The position numbers and the translations under genes are program-made. Below, one piece after another: positions 36,905 to 44,674 of a DNA stretch of 64,000 nt (its first letter is position 1; each line of letters opens with the position of its first letter). This DNA is from a virus. The stretch is from the IMG/VR virus record IMGVR_UViG_3300007619_000002, positions 1-64,000 of that record. One strand, given 5' to 3'. The notes below the pieces were generated by a model, which saw nothing but the letters and a program-made list of their open reading frames with translations, searched no databases and was not told where the DNA came from.

Positions 36905-37307
36905 CGAAACCTCCGTGTTAGTGAGGCCCCGATCTAAGAGATCAAACATGCAAGGGGCAAGGAAAACTACGCTTCAAGGGGAACGTCCGCCATCAATGTG
37001 TGACCGTATTAGCACGGTAGGGCTTAAGGCTGAACAGATTTGAATGAAGCATAGAAAAACCCCACAAGGAGGTGAAGCTTGCGGGGTTCCTCAAGTCGTG
37101 TGTATCGATGTGATGAGCGACCTGCGCATCTCGGCTGTTTGCTGTGCACTGCCCAGCGCAGATCAAATCAGTAACTTCATGTATTGCGTTATGGGTACCC
37201 CAAACCACCCCTGCGGCGTGTTGCGCAAAAGCTTTGTCTGGATTCAAGACCCAATGATGGACCTTGAGATAATCCGTATACGACTTGCCAAACCATTCGT
37301 CAACCCC
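36905..37307. other. Intergenic region with a terminator and a palindromic operator-like site
   Basis: No convincing gene. The site ACCGT-ATTAGC-ACGGT (37003-37018) is a 5-bp perfect inverted repeat upstream of the porin gene. The rest (37089-37307) contains open frames without ribosome-binding sites or recognisable sequence. The porin promoter should lie in 36905-37050, but I see no clear -35/-10 pair. Confidence 0.4.
37055..37088 (-). terminator. Rho-independent terminator of the replication/regulator unit
   Basis: On the minus strand AACCCCGCAAG / CTTGTGGGGTT (11 bp, one mismatch) is followed by TTTTT. It lies downstream of the zinc-finger gene at 37308 and upstream of the porin gene, so the porin has its own transcript. 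Confidence 0.75.
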
Positions 37308-37505
37308 TTATTTTGAGCCAGATCGAAAAAATTTTGCCCAGACCCGTTTCAGCCAGCTTTTGGGCGGCTTCTGCATGGCCTTCCGGCCCTGCTCGATCAT
37401 CAGATCCGGTCCGCCGTGAACATCGTTCATGTGCATGGCGCGCGCCGACTGAGAGGCAAACCCCTTCTCGCATGACGAACATCTGAACGGCTTGGGCTTG
37501 GTCAT
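37308..37505 (-). CDS. C2H2 zinc-finger protein
   Basis: A 65-residue protein with a full C2H2 finger at residues 9-30: FRCSSCEKGFAS...AMHMNDVH gives C-x2-C-x12-H-x4-H, the TFIIIA-type spacing rather than the shorter Ros/MucR spacing. The C-terminal half is basic. Likely nucleic-acid binding. Last gene before the terminator at 37055-37088. Confidence 0.7.
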   Translation of the reverse strand: MTKPKPFRCSSCEKGFASQSARAMHMNDVHGGPDLMIEQGRKAMQKPPKSWLKRVWAKFFRSGSK

Positions 37506-37771
37506 GACGCCCTCATCACCGGCCTGCCAACACCCTTCTCCGCCCTGATCTTTCTGAGCTTCTCGCCCGTGTACTTGCCAACAGCAACAATCCCGACATA
37601 CTTCGTCGGCAGCTTTTTGGGAGTATGATCAGGGTGCCCCCGATAGGTCTCCGCCTTCCTCGCCGTACTTGTCCCGGCCTTGACCGGCACGATTGGCCTG
37701 AACAACGGCTTATACGGCTTCCGGGCCACCCCACGCTTGCTACGCGGATGAACATGGAATGGATCAATCAT
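37502..37771 (-). CDS. Small basic protein
   Basis: An 89-residue protein from the ATG at 37771, with AAAGGAGG upstream. It is strongly basic (many Lys/Arg, Pro, Thr) with a KPYKPLFRPIVPVKAGTSTA stretch and a helical C-terminus. Its end overlaps the next gene's start (ATGA). Likely nucleic-acid binding; no family recognised. Confidence 0.55.
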   Translation of the reverse strand: MIDPFHVHPRSKRGVARKPYKPLFRPIVPVKAGTSTARKAETYRGHPDHTPKKLPTKYVGIVAVGKYTGEKLRKIRAEKGVGRPVMRAS

Positions 37772-38439
37772 CGTTTCCTCCTTTGATTGCCAAGAGCAGG
37801 TTGTACACACCACGAGATGATGCGCAGGATCGCCACAACAGCCCCGTGACCGTGGCGACTGTCCACATAGCCAGTGACCGCCCCGCCGACCTCAACCGGC
37901 TTCCTCGGCGCGCTCTGCCCGGCTGAGGGCGCTTCCATGACCAGCTCCCAGACCAGCTTCTGAAGTTCGGGCGGCATCGTCGCCATGACGTCGCGGAAAC
38001 GCTCATGCGCATCCCGCTCCGATGCGCCCAGATGCTCGTAGTCCGTCCGGCTGACGTCGACCTTCGAGCCCTCATAGGAGGCGGTCAGACCACGCGAGTT
38101 CAGACCCCGGACGCCCATCGTGTACAGATGCTCCAGCACGATCATCGTCTCGGGACCGAGCTGCTTGGCGTATTTCTGCGCTGCGCCGAGAACCTGAGAA
38201 TTGAACGGCAGAGCGGCGGCCTTGACGACAGCAGCAGCCTTTTCCGCCCGCTGCGGCGTGGGTTCACCGAGAGCTTCAACCTTAGGTAATGGCACCGATT
38301 TGGATACAACCTTGCTTGGCAAGCGCTGCTGAACCGTGCTCTTCTCGACGGCCCTCAGGAAAGCGTGAAGACCCTCATTGCGGCGGATTTTTTCATAACG
38401 GCGGCGCAGGGCGCGCGGAGCCTCTAGGACGGGTGGCAT
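37768..38439 (-). CDS. Hypothetical protein, DUF6456-like C-terminal region
   Basis: A 223-residue protein from the ATG at 38439, with GGGAGG upstream. The N-terminal 70 residues are basic and helical. The C-terminal half (about 115-200) contains LEHLYTMGVRGL, then YEHLGASERDAHERFRDVM and a MPPELQKLVWELVMEAP segment, the layout of DUF6456-type proteins of alphaproteobacteria (HTH-like, unknown role). It overlaps the membrane-protein gene upstream. Confidence 0.5.
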   Translation of the reverse strand: MPPVLEAPRALRRRYEKIRRNEGLHAFLRAVEKSTVQQRLPSKVVSKSVPLPKVEALGEPTPQRAEKAAAVVKAAALPFNSQVLGAAQKYAKQLGPETMIVLEHLYTMGVRGLNSRGLTASYEGSKVDVSRTDYEHLGASERDAHERFRDVMATMPPELQKLVWELVMEAPSAGQSAPRKPVEVGGAVTGYVDSRHGHGAVVAILRIISWCVQPALGNQRRKR

Positions 38440-38831
38440 GGGAAGAACCTCCCGCATTTGTACAGCCAGATCGAAGACCCACTCGTGGCAAGCCCGATCC
38501 CCACCAATGCCGCTGCCACATACAGCGGCGGACCAGCCAGAATGACCGCCCCGGTCATCGCCGCGATCGCCGCCATGTCGATCGCATCATCGACGCGGCT
38601 CTTCAGGGCGTTCACATCGTTGAGCATGGCGCGCTGCTTGGTGAGCAGCTTGACGAACGGTTCCTCATGCGACTTCGGCGTCATGACCTTCTCGATCCGA
38701 TAACTGGCCCGGTGCACCTCCAGCCGGGTGATGGCCTGCGACAGCTCATTGGCCCAGCCGCTCAAAATGACGACCCAGACACCGACAGCGAACACGAAAG
38801 CGGAAACTGTCCCGCGAAACCAGTCCGGCAT
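38424..38831 (-). CDS. Membrane protein with two transmembrane segments
   Basis: A 135-residue protein whose ATG overlaps the stop of the primase-helicase gene (TAATG). Hydrophobic segments lie at about residues 6-24 and 85-115, with a charged helical loop between. Its last residues overlap the next gene. Its position in the replication unit might mean membrane tethering of replication, but that is inference. Confidence 0.6.
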   Translation of the reverse strand: MPDWFRGTVSAFVFAVGVWVVILSGWANELSQAITRLEVHRASYRIEKVMTPKSHEEPFVKLLTKQRAMLNDVNALKSRVDDAIDMAAIAAMTGAVILAGPPLYVAAALVGIGLATSGSSIWLYKCGRFFPCHPS

Positions 38832-40306
38832 TACCGCGCCCCCCAACCGGGCTCCAGCAGATCCCAGCCCTTCCCCGCAACGCGAAACCTCTTCTTGATC
38901 GCATCGTGCTCCAGCTCGTACAGCGCTGGCTTGCCCATGGTTTCATGATCCTTCAGTTTTTCCAAATGACACAAGGTCGGCAGCTCCCCATCGATGTCAC
39001 TTTTACCCTTAAACCAGATCGTCCGCTTTGGCTTCCAGAACACCATGCCAATATCCGCTTTATTGCCCCAATGTTGCGAACCAGACATATCCGACAAATG
39101 CAGCGCCTCGCCTTCCCGCATGCTGCGATACGCATCCTTCGGCGGATGCCCGCAGGCAATAAACTGAAGCTTGTACTGATCGGCCAACTTCTTGCACTCG
39201 ATAATGAACTCCCCCCAATACTGACTTTCATTTTTCGCAATCGAATGATCCAGCTCATTGATCGGATCAAGGGCAACGACTTTCACGCCGTCCCGGCGCG
39301 CGGCCAGCTCAACGAACGCGAGGAAATCCTTCGGCGTCATGTTCGAGCCCCACGGTCGCTGCAAGAACAGCCCCGCCCGCTCGATCTCACGATCCGCAAG
39401 GATCACCGTTTCCTCCGTCCATTGCGACTTCGGCAAGCCGGACTGGAGCACCCGGAAATGATCGGCAACCCGATCCATCAACGGCTCTTCAAGGCAGGTC
39501 AGCAAAAACGGAAACCCGTTTGCCTTCCACTGCGCCCACAGATACTGCCGCAGAAAAACCGACTTGCCACAATGGTACGGCCCCATCATCACCATGAAAC
39601 TGGGCAGCTCGATATTGAGGTCTATCCCGTGTATCGCTCCGGAATAGACCCGCGCTTCGCGGCGCGGCGCTTCGCTGATCCGATGCAGGAAATTGTTCCA
39701 CATCGGCTTGGCGGCCATGATCTCATTGGCCAGCGCCGTCGCGCCCTCCTCGATGAGCTGATCGTTGGCGTCCTTACAGCCTTCCGGCCAGCTCACCCAG
39801 TAGCACAAATCGGCCCCGAGCCGGATCGCCAGCTCCTCCCGCAAGATCCGCCCCTTGGCATCGCCGTCGACAGCCAACACGAATTTCTTGAATTTCGCCA
39901 ATTGCGGAATAATCTCACCCGAATGGGTGAACAGGTATTTGTAGCGCTTGTCGCCCTCCTCGTCGGCCGAGGCCGGAGCCCCGTTCGGCACGCTGACAAC
40001 CCGCGTAAACCCGGCCTGAATGCAGGCCACGCCGTCCAGCTCCCCTTCGGTGATGACCACGAACTCGTCCGGGTCAGAGTCTGACGTCAGGCAATCGAGG
40101 TTCCACAGGATCAGATCCTTGCCGGTCTGCTCCCATGGCATGTTGCCCTTGCCGCGCCGCAGCTTGGTGTTATGAACGGCCCCGGCCAAACGATAATCGA
40201 TGGCCAGAGCCCCCGCCTTGCTGTGAATGCCAAGCCCTTCGCATAGCCGCGGGTCCAGTTTCCTGTCTCGCATTCTGGCGGCGTGCGCTGCTGTCAGACC
40301 CGTCAA
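38831..40306 (-). CDS. Primase-helicase (Toprim plus DnaB-type helicase, T7 gp4/Twinkle-like)
   Basis: A 491-residue protein that starts at TTG 40306 behind AGGGAGG. The Toprim core occupies about residues 80-165: FVVITEGELDGVACI carries the catalytic Glu and AVDGDAKG the metal-binding Asp pair. The helicase domain follows: P-loop GPYHCGKS near residue 243, LTCLEEPLMDRVADHF, a VVALDPINELDHS Walker B region near 355, then FIACGHPPKD. It unwinds DNA and primes the lagging strand. The zinc-binding primase domain is encoded separately just upstream in another frame. Confidence 0.85.
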   Translation of the reverse strand: MTGLTAAHAARMRDRKLDPRLCEGLGIHSKAGALAIDYRLAGAVHNTKLRRGKGNMPWEQTGKDLILWNLDCLTSDSDPDEFVVITEGELDGVACIQAGFTRVVSVPNGAPASADEEGDKRYKYLFTHSGEIIPQLAKFKKFVLAVDGDAKGRILREELAIRLGADLCYWVSWPEGCKDANDQLIEEGATALANEIMAAKPMWNNFLHRISEAPRREARVYSGAIHGIDLNIELPSFMVMMGPYHCGKSVFLRQYLWAQWKANGFPFLLTCLEEPLMDRVADHFRVLQSGLPKSQWTEETVILADREIERAGLFLQRPWGSNMTPKDFLAFVELAARRDGVKVVALDPINELDHSIAKNESQYWGEFIIECKKLADQYKLQFIACGHPPKDAYRSMREGEALHLSDMSGSQHWGNKADIGMVFWKPKRTIWFKGKSDIDGELPTLCHLEKLKDHETMGKPALYELEHDAIKKRFRVAGKGWDLLEPGWGAR

Positions 40307-40505
40307 TTCGAAACCCTCCCTTGAAATCGCAATGATTGCAGCCCCAGCTCACCCATTCGTCATCGATCAGAACACCCAGCACCGGCTTGCGCTGCTTCGC
40401 CTTGCTACGCCTGTCGGCCGAGCACTCCGGGCAAAGCACGTACTGATGCGGCCTGACCGAACGGATCTGGATGCCGCGCTCGGATAGTCGCTCGATGATT
40501 GTCAT
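40170..40505 (-). CDS. Primase zinc-binding domain, separate or frameshifted from the helicase
   Basis: A 111-codon frame. Residues 1-70 carry CPEC (about 25-28) and CNHC (about 56-59) with a beta-rich region between, the zinc finger that recognises the priming site in gp4-type primases. The remaining 40 residues overlap the helicase start in another frame and look meaningless. So either this is a stand-alone zinc-domain protein with a junk tail, or a +1 frameshift near 40310 joins it to the helicase. Confidence 0.65.
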   Translation of the reverse strand: MTIIERLSERGIQIRSVRPHQYVLCPECSADRRSKAKQRKPVLGVLIDDEWVSWGCNHCDFKGGFRIDGSDSSARRQNARQETGPAAMRRAWHSQQGGGSGHRLSFGRGRS

Positions 40506-40506
40506 G

Positions 40507-41421
40507 TCAAATATTCACGTGGCCCCACTTTCGCTCCCACGCCTCCTCAGCACTGATTTCCGCCTCGGTCTCCCAGCGCCTGCCATTCAGCCATGTCGTG
40601 ACGTGAGGGATGTACTTGGCTTCCTTGCCGACCGAATTGCATTTCCACGCCTTGGCCCCTTCGAGGGCGAGCTGCCGCTCAGCCTCCGGCAACTTCCACC
40701 ACGACTGGTACGCTTTCAGCTTCGAACCGCGCCTTGCCGGACAGGCTGCCCAGAACTCATCGAATTCGGTGCAGTAACCCGGAGGTGGTGACTTTGGTTT
40801 TTTGCAACCAGAGCGTGTGCCGCCGCCCGACTCAGTTTGAGTCGTCGATTCAGGTTTGCGGCCCAAGGAAGGGTCAGCAGGTCGGGCTCCGTTGTCGCCC
40901 TCTTCTGGTTCGATGGGTGGCATTTTCAAACCCCCTGACCGACAAGATTCTGAACGTAGTGAAGAATCTGAATCTTCTTTTCTAGATTCTAGATTCTTTT
41001 CTTTATAGCTGTGCGGATTGTGTGCGGATTGTGTGCTAAACCTTGTGCGATTTTGCTCTTCATACACATCTTCAAGCTTACCATTTTTCGTTTGGCAACA
41101 AACAGTTATCTGTGTTCTTGGTGCCGAACGATTGTGTGCGCGACTGGGTAAGGTTTCGATCAGGATGAGAAACGCTTTTTCCATGCGTTTCCAGACCCTC
41201 ATGACCTTGTCTCTGGACACCTTCAGGGCGTCTGCAACGGCCTGTGCCGCTGTCACAGTTTGGCCCTTGGCAAGAGCAAAAAGCTCGCCGCCAACAGCAA
41301 GGGTGCCGTCCTTCTTCATGGTGTGGCGAAGGGTATACAGGGCGATCCGCAGTCGATCGTGATTGCCAAAATAGTAGGGATCGTCGATGATCAGATCTGG
41401 GGTGAGTGAGAATGTGCACAT
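40507..41421 (-). CDS. Replication-initiation/replisome-organiser-like protein
   Basis: A 304-residue protein from the ATG at 41421, with GGAGGA upstream. The N-terminal half has a winged-helix-like region (AAQAVADALKVSRDKVMRVWK, about residues 57-77). It has a Ser/Glu/Lys-rich linker (150-220). The C-terminal region (FDEFWAACPARRG...AYQSWWKLPEAERQ...YIPHVTTWLNGRRWE) is the pattern of DnaT/DnaD-like and replication proteins of many phages. Directly upstream of the primase-helicase genes; likely binds the origin and loads helicase. Confidence 0.65.
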   Translation of the reverse strand: MCTFSLTPDLIIDDPYYFGNHDRLRIALYTLRHTMKKDGTLAVGGELFALAKGQTVTAAQAVADALKVSRDKVMRVWKRMEKAFLILIETLPSRAHNRSAPRTQITVCCQTKNGKLEDVYEEQNRTRFSTQSAHNPHSYKEKNLESRKEDSDSSLRSESCRSGGLKMPPIEPEEGDNGARPADPSLGRKPESTTQTESGGGTRSGCKKPKSPPPGYCTEFDEFWAACPARRGSKLKAYQSWWKLPEAERQLALEGAKAWKCNSVGKEAKYIPHVTTWLNGRRWETEAEISAEEAWERKWGHVNI

Positions 41422-41422
41422 G

Positions 41423-41767
41423 TCAGCATCCTCCCTTCTTGCATCTTGAGCACTGATGGATTTTCTTGCCGTTGGAAATCCATTGCTGCGGAGTGACGTT
41501 CTCCCCGACGTAGGCTCCACATGATGGACATTTCGCTTCATATGTCTGTCTGCAATAAGCGTCGTGATCTTCTACCGACATCTCGTGCAGACGAGCATCC
41601 AGCTCCTGCCAATTCGCAGCCTCTGCGGCCCATTCCATCGGGAATGCCTGCATTCCAGATGAGCCAGCAAACGAAAATATGATGTTGAGGGATCTTAGGT
41701 GCTCTGTGACACGCATAATTTCTTCAAAAGAAGGCTTGCGCGCAGCCGCATCCGTGGCTATATTCAT
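41423..41767 (-). CDS. Hypothetical zinc-ribbon protein
   Basis: A 114-residue protein from the ATG at 41767. The C-terminal zinc ribbon has CPSC (about residue 78) and CSRC (about 107). The N-terminal part is helical. The stop lies 1 bp before the start of the initiator-like gene. A perfect hairpin-like GGGGGAGT/ACTCCCCC (about 41786-41817) precedes the gene, in the style of the array leaders. Confidence 0.55.
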   Translation of the reverse strand: MNIATDAAARKPSFEEIMRVTEHLRSLNIIFSFAGSSGMQAFPMEWAAEAANWQELDARLHEMSVEDHDAYCRQTYEAKCPSCGAYVGENVTPQQWISNGKKIHQCSRCKKGGC

Positions 41768-41850
41768 AGCGGATGTCCTTGGTTTTGAGGGGGGAGTTCG
41801 GTTCACGCCGACTCCCCCGTTGCGTTTGGGGAGCCTAGCAAACTGAACGG

Positions 41851-42036
41851 CTAAGAGTCCAGCGTCTTGGGACTTGAAATCTGATCTGACATCGTATACA
41901 TATCCTTCTGTTCGTATGTTGCATCTCGCCCCAGCGCGAGGTGCCGGTCGTGAGCAGGAATTGTTACCTCCAGCTCGAATGGGAACCCCAGTCGCTCGTA
42001 AGGCTTCTGGGGTTTTCCATTTTCACAAGAGGTCAA
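41851..42036 (-). CDS. Possible small gene with an array-type box on the minus strand
   Basis: An open frame of 61 codons whose TTG at 42036 overlaps the previous stop. On the minus strand a CCCCAG/CTGGGG hairpin is followed by TGGAGGTAAC (41971-41962) and then, within 1-2 bases, ATT CCT GCT, but no ATG. Either the whole frame or a shorter 36-residue peptide started at ATT may be made. Support is weak apart from the leader-like signals. Confidence 0.3.
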   Translation of the reverse strand: MTSCENGKPQKPYERLGFPFELEVTIPAHDRHLALGRDATYEQKDMYTMSDQISSPKTLDS

Positions 42037-42463
42037 AGCTCACCTCCACACCGGCCGCCTCGGCAATGTCCTTCAACTTGTTGGCCTGCTTCTCGCTCAA
42101 GCTGCGCCGCTTGCGCAGGCTGGTCACGAAGCTTGTTTCCCAATCGTTCAGCTCGATCGCATCCTCGATCTCATCGAGAAGCGTGTTGAGCTGCGCGTTG
42201 AACGGGGGTGTCTGTCTGCTGGTCTTGGGGCCGCTCGCCTTCCAGCTCTGGCCGCTTGAATAAGCCGGAGCGCCATTCAGCGCCGCCGTCACGTCGGCCC
42301 ACGCCAGTCCGGCGTCCCTGAGCATGGCCGTGCCCGCACGGGCGGCATTGGCGGCCTCGCCGGATGCATTGGACCCAAGCATGCCGAGAATGGCCGTGAA
42401 CCGCTGCTTGCGCTTGGGATCAGCCAAAAATTGTTGGATTGTCAGGGAAGTTTTTGCTTGCAT
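42023..42463 (-). CDS. Hypothetical protein, first gene of the replication unit
   Basis: A 146-residue protein; ATG at 42463 with AAGGAG 7 bases upstream. The N-terminal half is Ala-rich and helical (FLADPKRKQRFTAILGMLGS...NAARAGTAMLRDAGLAWADV), a pattern seen in small phage proteins near replication genes. The C-terminus is a charged helix (LRKRRSLSEKQANKLKDIA). Function unknown; first gene of the leftward replication unit. Confidence 0.55.
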   Translation of the reverse strand: MQAKTSLTIQQFLADPKRKQRFTAILGMLGSNASGEAANAARAGTAMLRDAGLAWADVTAALNGAPAYSSGQSWKASGPKTSRQTPPFNAQLNTLLDEIEDAIELNDWETSFVTSLRKRRSLSEKQANKLKDIAEAAGVEVSFDLL

Positions 42464-42748
42464 GGCCGCTCCTTCGGGGCTATGAAGGAGCCGAAGACGG
42501 CCCCCTGCATGGGTTGCTCTCTGTGGAATCGCGTGAGCTTTGGCGGGCGTAGCGATCCAACTTTTTCCAGAAGACCCTCGTCCTTCGGGCGGGGGTTTTT
42601 CTGTTGAGCCCCTCTTACTGCCGACTCCCCTCCGCTGTCAATCCTTCTTCTGCCATAATCCACCGCCCCTGTGCCCGCGCGGCCACCACGGTCTTCGGGC
42701 CGCATGATAATCTGCCCGGCCCGAAACACGTAATTTTGCGACACACAG
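42464..42748. other. Divergent intergenic region upstream of the replication unit
   Basis: No convincing gene. Holds a plus-strand terminator (42575-42600). On the minus strand TTGACA occurs near 42650-42645, but its best -10 candidate is poor, so the promoter of the replication unit is not resolved. Open frames here are antisense shadows. Confidence 0.35.
42575..42600 (+). terminator. Rho-independent terminator, plus strand
   Basis: CCCTCGTCC (42575-42583) pairs with GGGCGGGGG (42587-42595), including G-U pairs, followed by TTTTT. It lies upstream of the plus-strand genes at 42830 and would insulate them from upstream transcription. Confidence 0.6.
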
Positions 42749-42751
42749 GTG

Positions 42752-42822
42752 CCGACCCTCGTGCGACCCTTATCCGACCCATCCGACCGACCGCCGACCT
42801 ACCGCCGACCCACGAGGGTCGG
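42752..42822. repeat. Long inverted repeat enclosing four CCGACC iterons
   Basis: CCGACCCTCGTG (42752-42763) and CACGAGGGTCGG (42811-42822) are a perfect 12-bp inverted repeat. Between them CCGACC recurs at 42774, 42783, 42794 and 42805, spaced 9, 11 and 11 bp (about one helix turn). More GGTCGG copies occur at 42928-42965. It looks like a protein-binding array, such as a replication origin or an operator. It sits between the divergent replication units. Confidence 0.6.
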
Positions 42823-42829
42823 AGGGTCG

Positions 42830-44002
42830 GTGTCGTTGATATTATTGAGAAATCTAGTTGTGGGCCTTCTGGCCGCAGCGACCCTCCTATGGAGCCTGAT
42901 CTACAATCTCAAGTCCAAGCTTCCGGAGGTCGGTCGGGGGTCGGTCTGGTCGGTCGGGCCGACCGAGATGGTTGTTCCGATCCTCGCTGTCATTCTGCTG
43001 GCCGCATCCTTTCATGCACTGGTCAGGTTCTGGACTGACCGCAATTTCGTGGGCATCATTGGCTCGATAGTAATGGTTGCAATTATGTTTGGATACACGT
43101 TTAAGGCTGCCTACGAAGCCAACGCGATGATTCGAGAGGGGGCGCGGCAGGAGGCCGCCAATAAAAATGGCGGCGGTGATCGCAAGGCAAAACGGGAGCA
43201 GGAAATTAACGAGGAGATCCGCAGCCTCCGGCTTCAGCTTGATCGCAACGATACGCCTGCCTCCATTGAGGCCGAAATCAACAAATATTTGCAAGATCCC
43301 AGAACGGAAGGCTGCAAGCCCGGTACTCTATGGAACGGTCCAGTGACGAAACAAATTTGCCCAATCGTCGGCGACCTGCGCATCAAGAAAGTCAAGGCTC
43401 AGCGTGTTGAGGATCTGATGGCCGAGCGCCAGAAAATCTGGAGTGCAATCACCAAGATTGAAGAATCGAAGGGCGATGTCGACCCGCGCACCAAATATGT
43501 GGAAATCCTGCGGGTCCTTGCCATGGGGACTTCAGACGAACGCGATCAGCTCAATGATGCCGACGTGGTGATTGCCGTTTCGGCGATCTGGGAATCCCTT
43601 GCTGCCGAATTGGCTGCCATGGCCGGGCCGTCCCTTGTGATATTTCTGCTTGGCGGATTTACTCCACTTCCATCACCGTCAATACGTGAACCTTTGTCCG
43701 AACCGGAAATTCAAGATGCTCCAGCATCTGACGTACCAGTCGTACTGGTGAACCCCGTATTCAGGCGTTGGTCACATGAACGACTGGAGTGGGGCACAGA
43801 ATTTGGCGAAGGCGCGACCTCGCTGCAAGAAGATTTCAAGCAGTGGTGTCGCCAGAACGATCTTCCGCTGACTGGCCGCTGGGCGCAGCAATTTTCGGCC
43901 GATCTGAAAGCTATTGGTCTGATCTGGACAAAACCAAAAACGGTCGTTTATCAAGGCGCGCGACTGAAATCAGTCAGTCGCGAACTTAAGGTTGTAAAAT
44001 GA
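42830..44002 (+). CDS. Membrane protein with C-terminal wHTH-like region
   Basis: About 390 residues if started at GTG 42830 (GGAGGG lies upstream; TTG 42836 is also possible). An upstream extension from 42749 would translate the repeat and is unlikely. Transmembrane segments occur at about residues 6-24, 45-62 and 70-88. It has a coiled-coil central region (MAERQKIWSAITKIEE) and a further hydrophobic segment near 265. The C-terminal domain (about 325-385) resembles the wHTH end of D5/P4-type primases (QEDFKQWCRQNDLPLTGRWA). Function unknown. Confidence 0.55.
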   Translation: MSLILLRNLVVGLLAAATLLWSLIYNLKSKLPEVGRGSVWSVGPTEMVVPILAVILLAASFHALVRFWTDRNFVGIIGSIVMVAIMFGYTFKAAYEANAMIREGARQEAANKNGGGDRKAKREQEINEEIRSLRLQLDRNDTPASIEAEINKYLQDPRTEGCKPGTLWNGPVTKQICPIVGDLRIKKVKAQRVEDLMAERQKIWSAITKIEESKGDVDPRTKYVEILRVLAMGTSDERDQLNDADVVIAVSAIWESLAAELAAMAGPSLVIFLLGGFTPLPSPSIREPLSEPEIQDAPASDVPVVLVNPVFRRWSHERLEWGTEFGEGATSLQEDFKQWCRQNDLPLTGRWAQQFSADLKAIGLIWTKPKTVVYQGARLKSVSRELKVVK

Positions 44003-44259
44003 ACTGGCTTTTGATTTTGGTTGTTTTCAACACGCAAGTTGAAATGAAGTTCGTCACGAAAGAACAGTGTTTGGGCGCTGTAAGTTTTCTGAACCCACTA
44101 GCTAATGAATCCAATAGGTGGCCGTGTGCCATTTGCCTGCCGCCTGATGTGAAATATCAGGTTGAGAGTGAATCTGGCGGCAATGCAAATTTGAATTACA
44201 CGGGACAATGTGATCTGCGGGAATATCGCAAGGAGCTTAAACGTCAACTTTCTGAATAA
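43999..44259 (+). CDS. Small exported or membrane-anchored protein
   Basis: An 86-residue protein whose ATG overlaps the previous stop. It begins with a hydrophobic segment (NWLLILVVFNTQV) and has four Cys in the middle region. It overlaps the RusA gene end on the other strand by 23 bp. No family recognised. Confidence 0.5.
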   Translation: MNWLLILVVFNTQVEMKFVTKEQCLGAVSFLNPLANESNRWPCAICLPPDVKYQVESESGGNANLNYTGQCDLREYRKELKRQLSE

Positions 44260-44623
44260 TAACAACACTTCCCTCCAGATCGGGATTATAGCCGGAGGAG
44301 ACTCGGCGCACGGTCTCGCGCGTGTCGCCTTCGATGATGTTCATCTTGACCAGCACGTCCTCGACGGCCTTGATATAGTTCGAAACGTCGGCGTTCCTGC
44401 GCAGCTCGCCACGCCATAGCGTCAGGGTGACTGGTCCTTCGAATTTCGGCGGCCGCTGAATCATGATCTCGGCCATGGCCGCCTTTTCCCATTTCGTATA
44501 GGCTGCCGACTTGATCCGGTGCTTCACCCGATCACCGGCCCCGGCGTTCCGAAACAGCGTGTTCACGCTCGGAGGCGTGGGGAAGGACAGCTTGAAAGTC
44601 TGGCCGGGCATGGGGGTTGACAC
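44237..44623 (-). CDS. rusA: RusA-like Holliday junction resolvase
   Basis: A 128-residue protein with the RusA pattern: an N-terminal FPTPPSVNTLFR (Pro-Ser-x-Asn) segment and a central NADVSNYIKAVEDVLVKMNIIEGD block that carries the metal-binding Asp residues. RusA cuts Holliday junctions as a dimer, resolving recombination and branched replication DNA before packaging. It is transcribed divergently from the recombination genes to its right. Confidence 0.85.
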   Translation of the reverse strand: MSTPMPGQTFKLSFPTPPSVNTLFRNAGAGDRVKHRIKSAAYTKWEKAAMAEIMIQRPPKFEGPVTLTLWRGELRRNADVSNYIKAVEDVLVKMNIIEGDTRETVRRVSSGYNPDLEGSVVIIQKVDV

Positions 44624-44645
44624 CTATGTAAAATGTGCGTAGGTA
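44617..44645 (+). promoter_or_regulatory. Candidate promoter of the plus-strand recombination/replication operon
   Basis: TTGACA (44617-44622), 17 bp, TAGGTA (44640-44645); 6 of 6 and 3 of 6 matches. It contains the inverted pair ACCTA/TAGGT. The sequence TAGGTAAT here also occurs in the repeat at 21284, so a shared regulator is possible. First gene starts at 44675. Confidence 0.55.
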
Positions 44646-44674
44646 ATGTTCCAGCAAAAGGTAACACCTGACCC

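Noticed and set aside
36993-37247. 84-codon minus-strand frame starting at TTG 37247 upstream of the porin gene
   Set aside because: It reads through the strong terminator at 37055-37088, has no ribosome-binding site and no recognisable sequence pattern.
42442-42744. 100-codon minus-strand frame overlapping the replication-unit leader
   Set aside because: Its product is a low-complexity Arg/Gly-rich shadow. It overlaps the terminator and the AAGGAG-led start of the 42463 gene, which is the better call.
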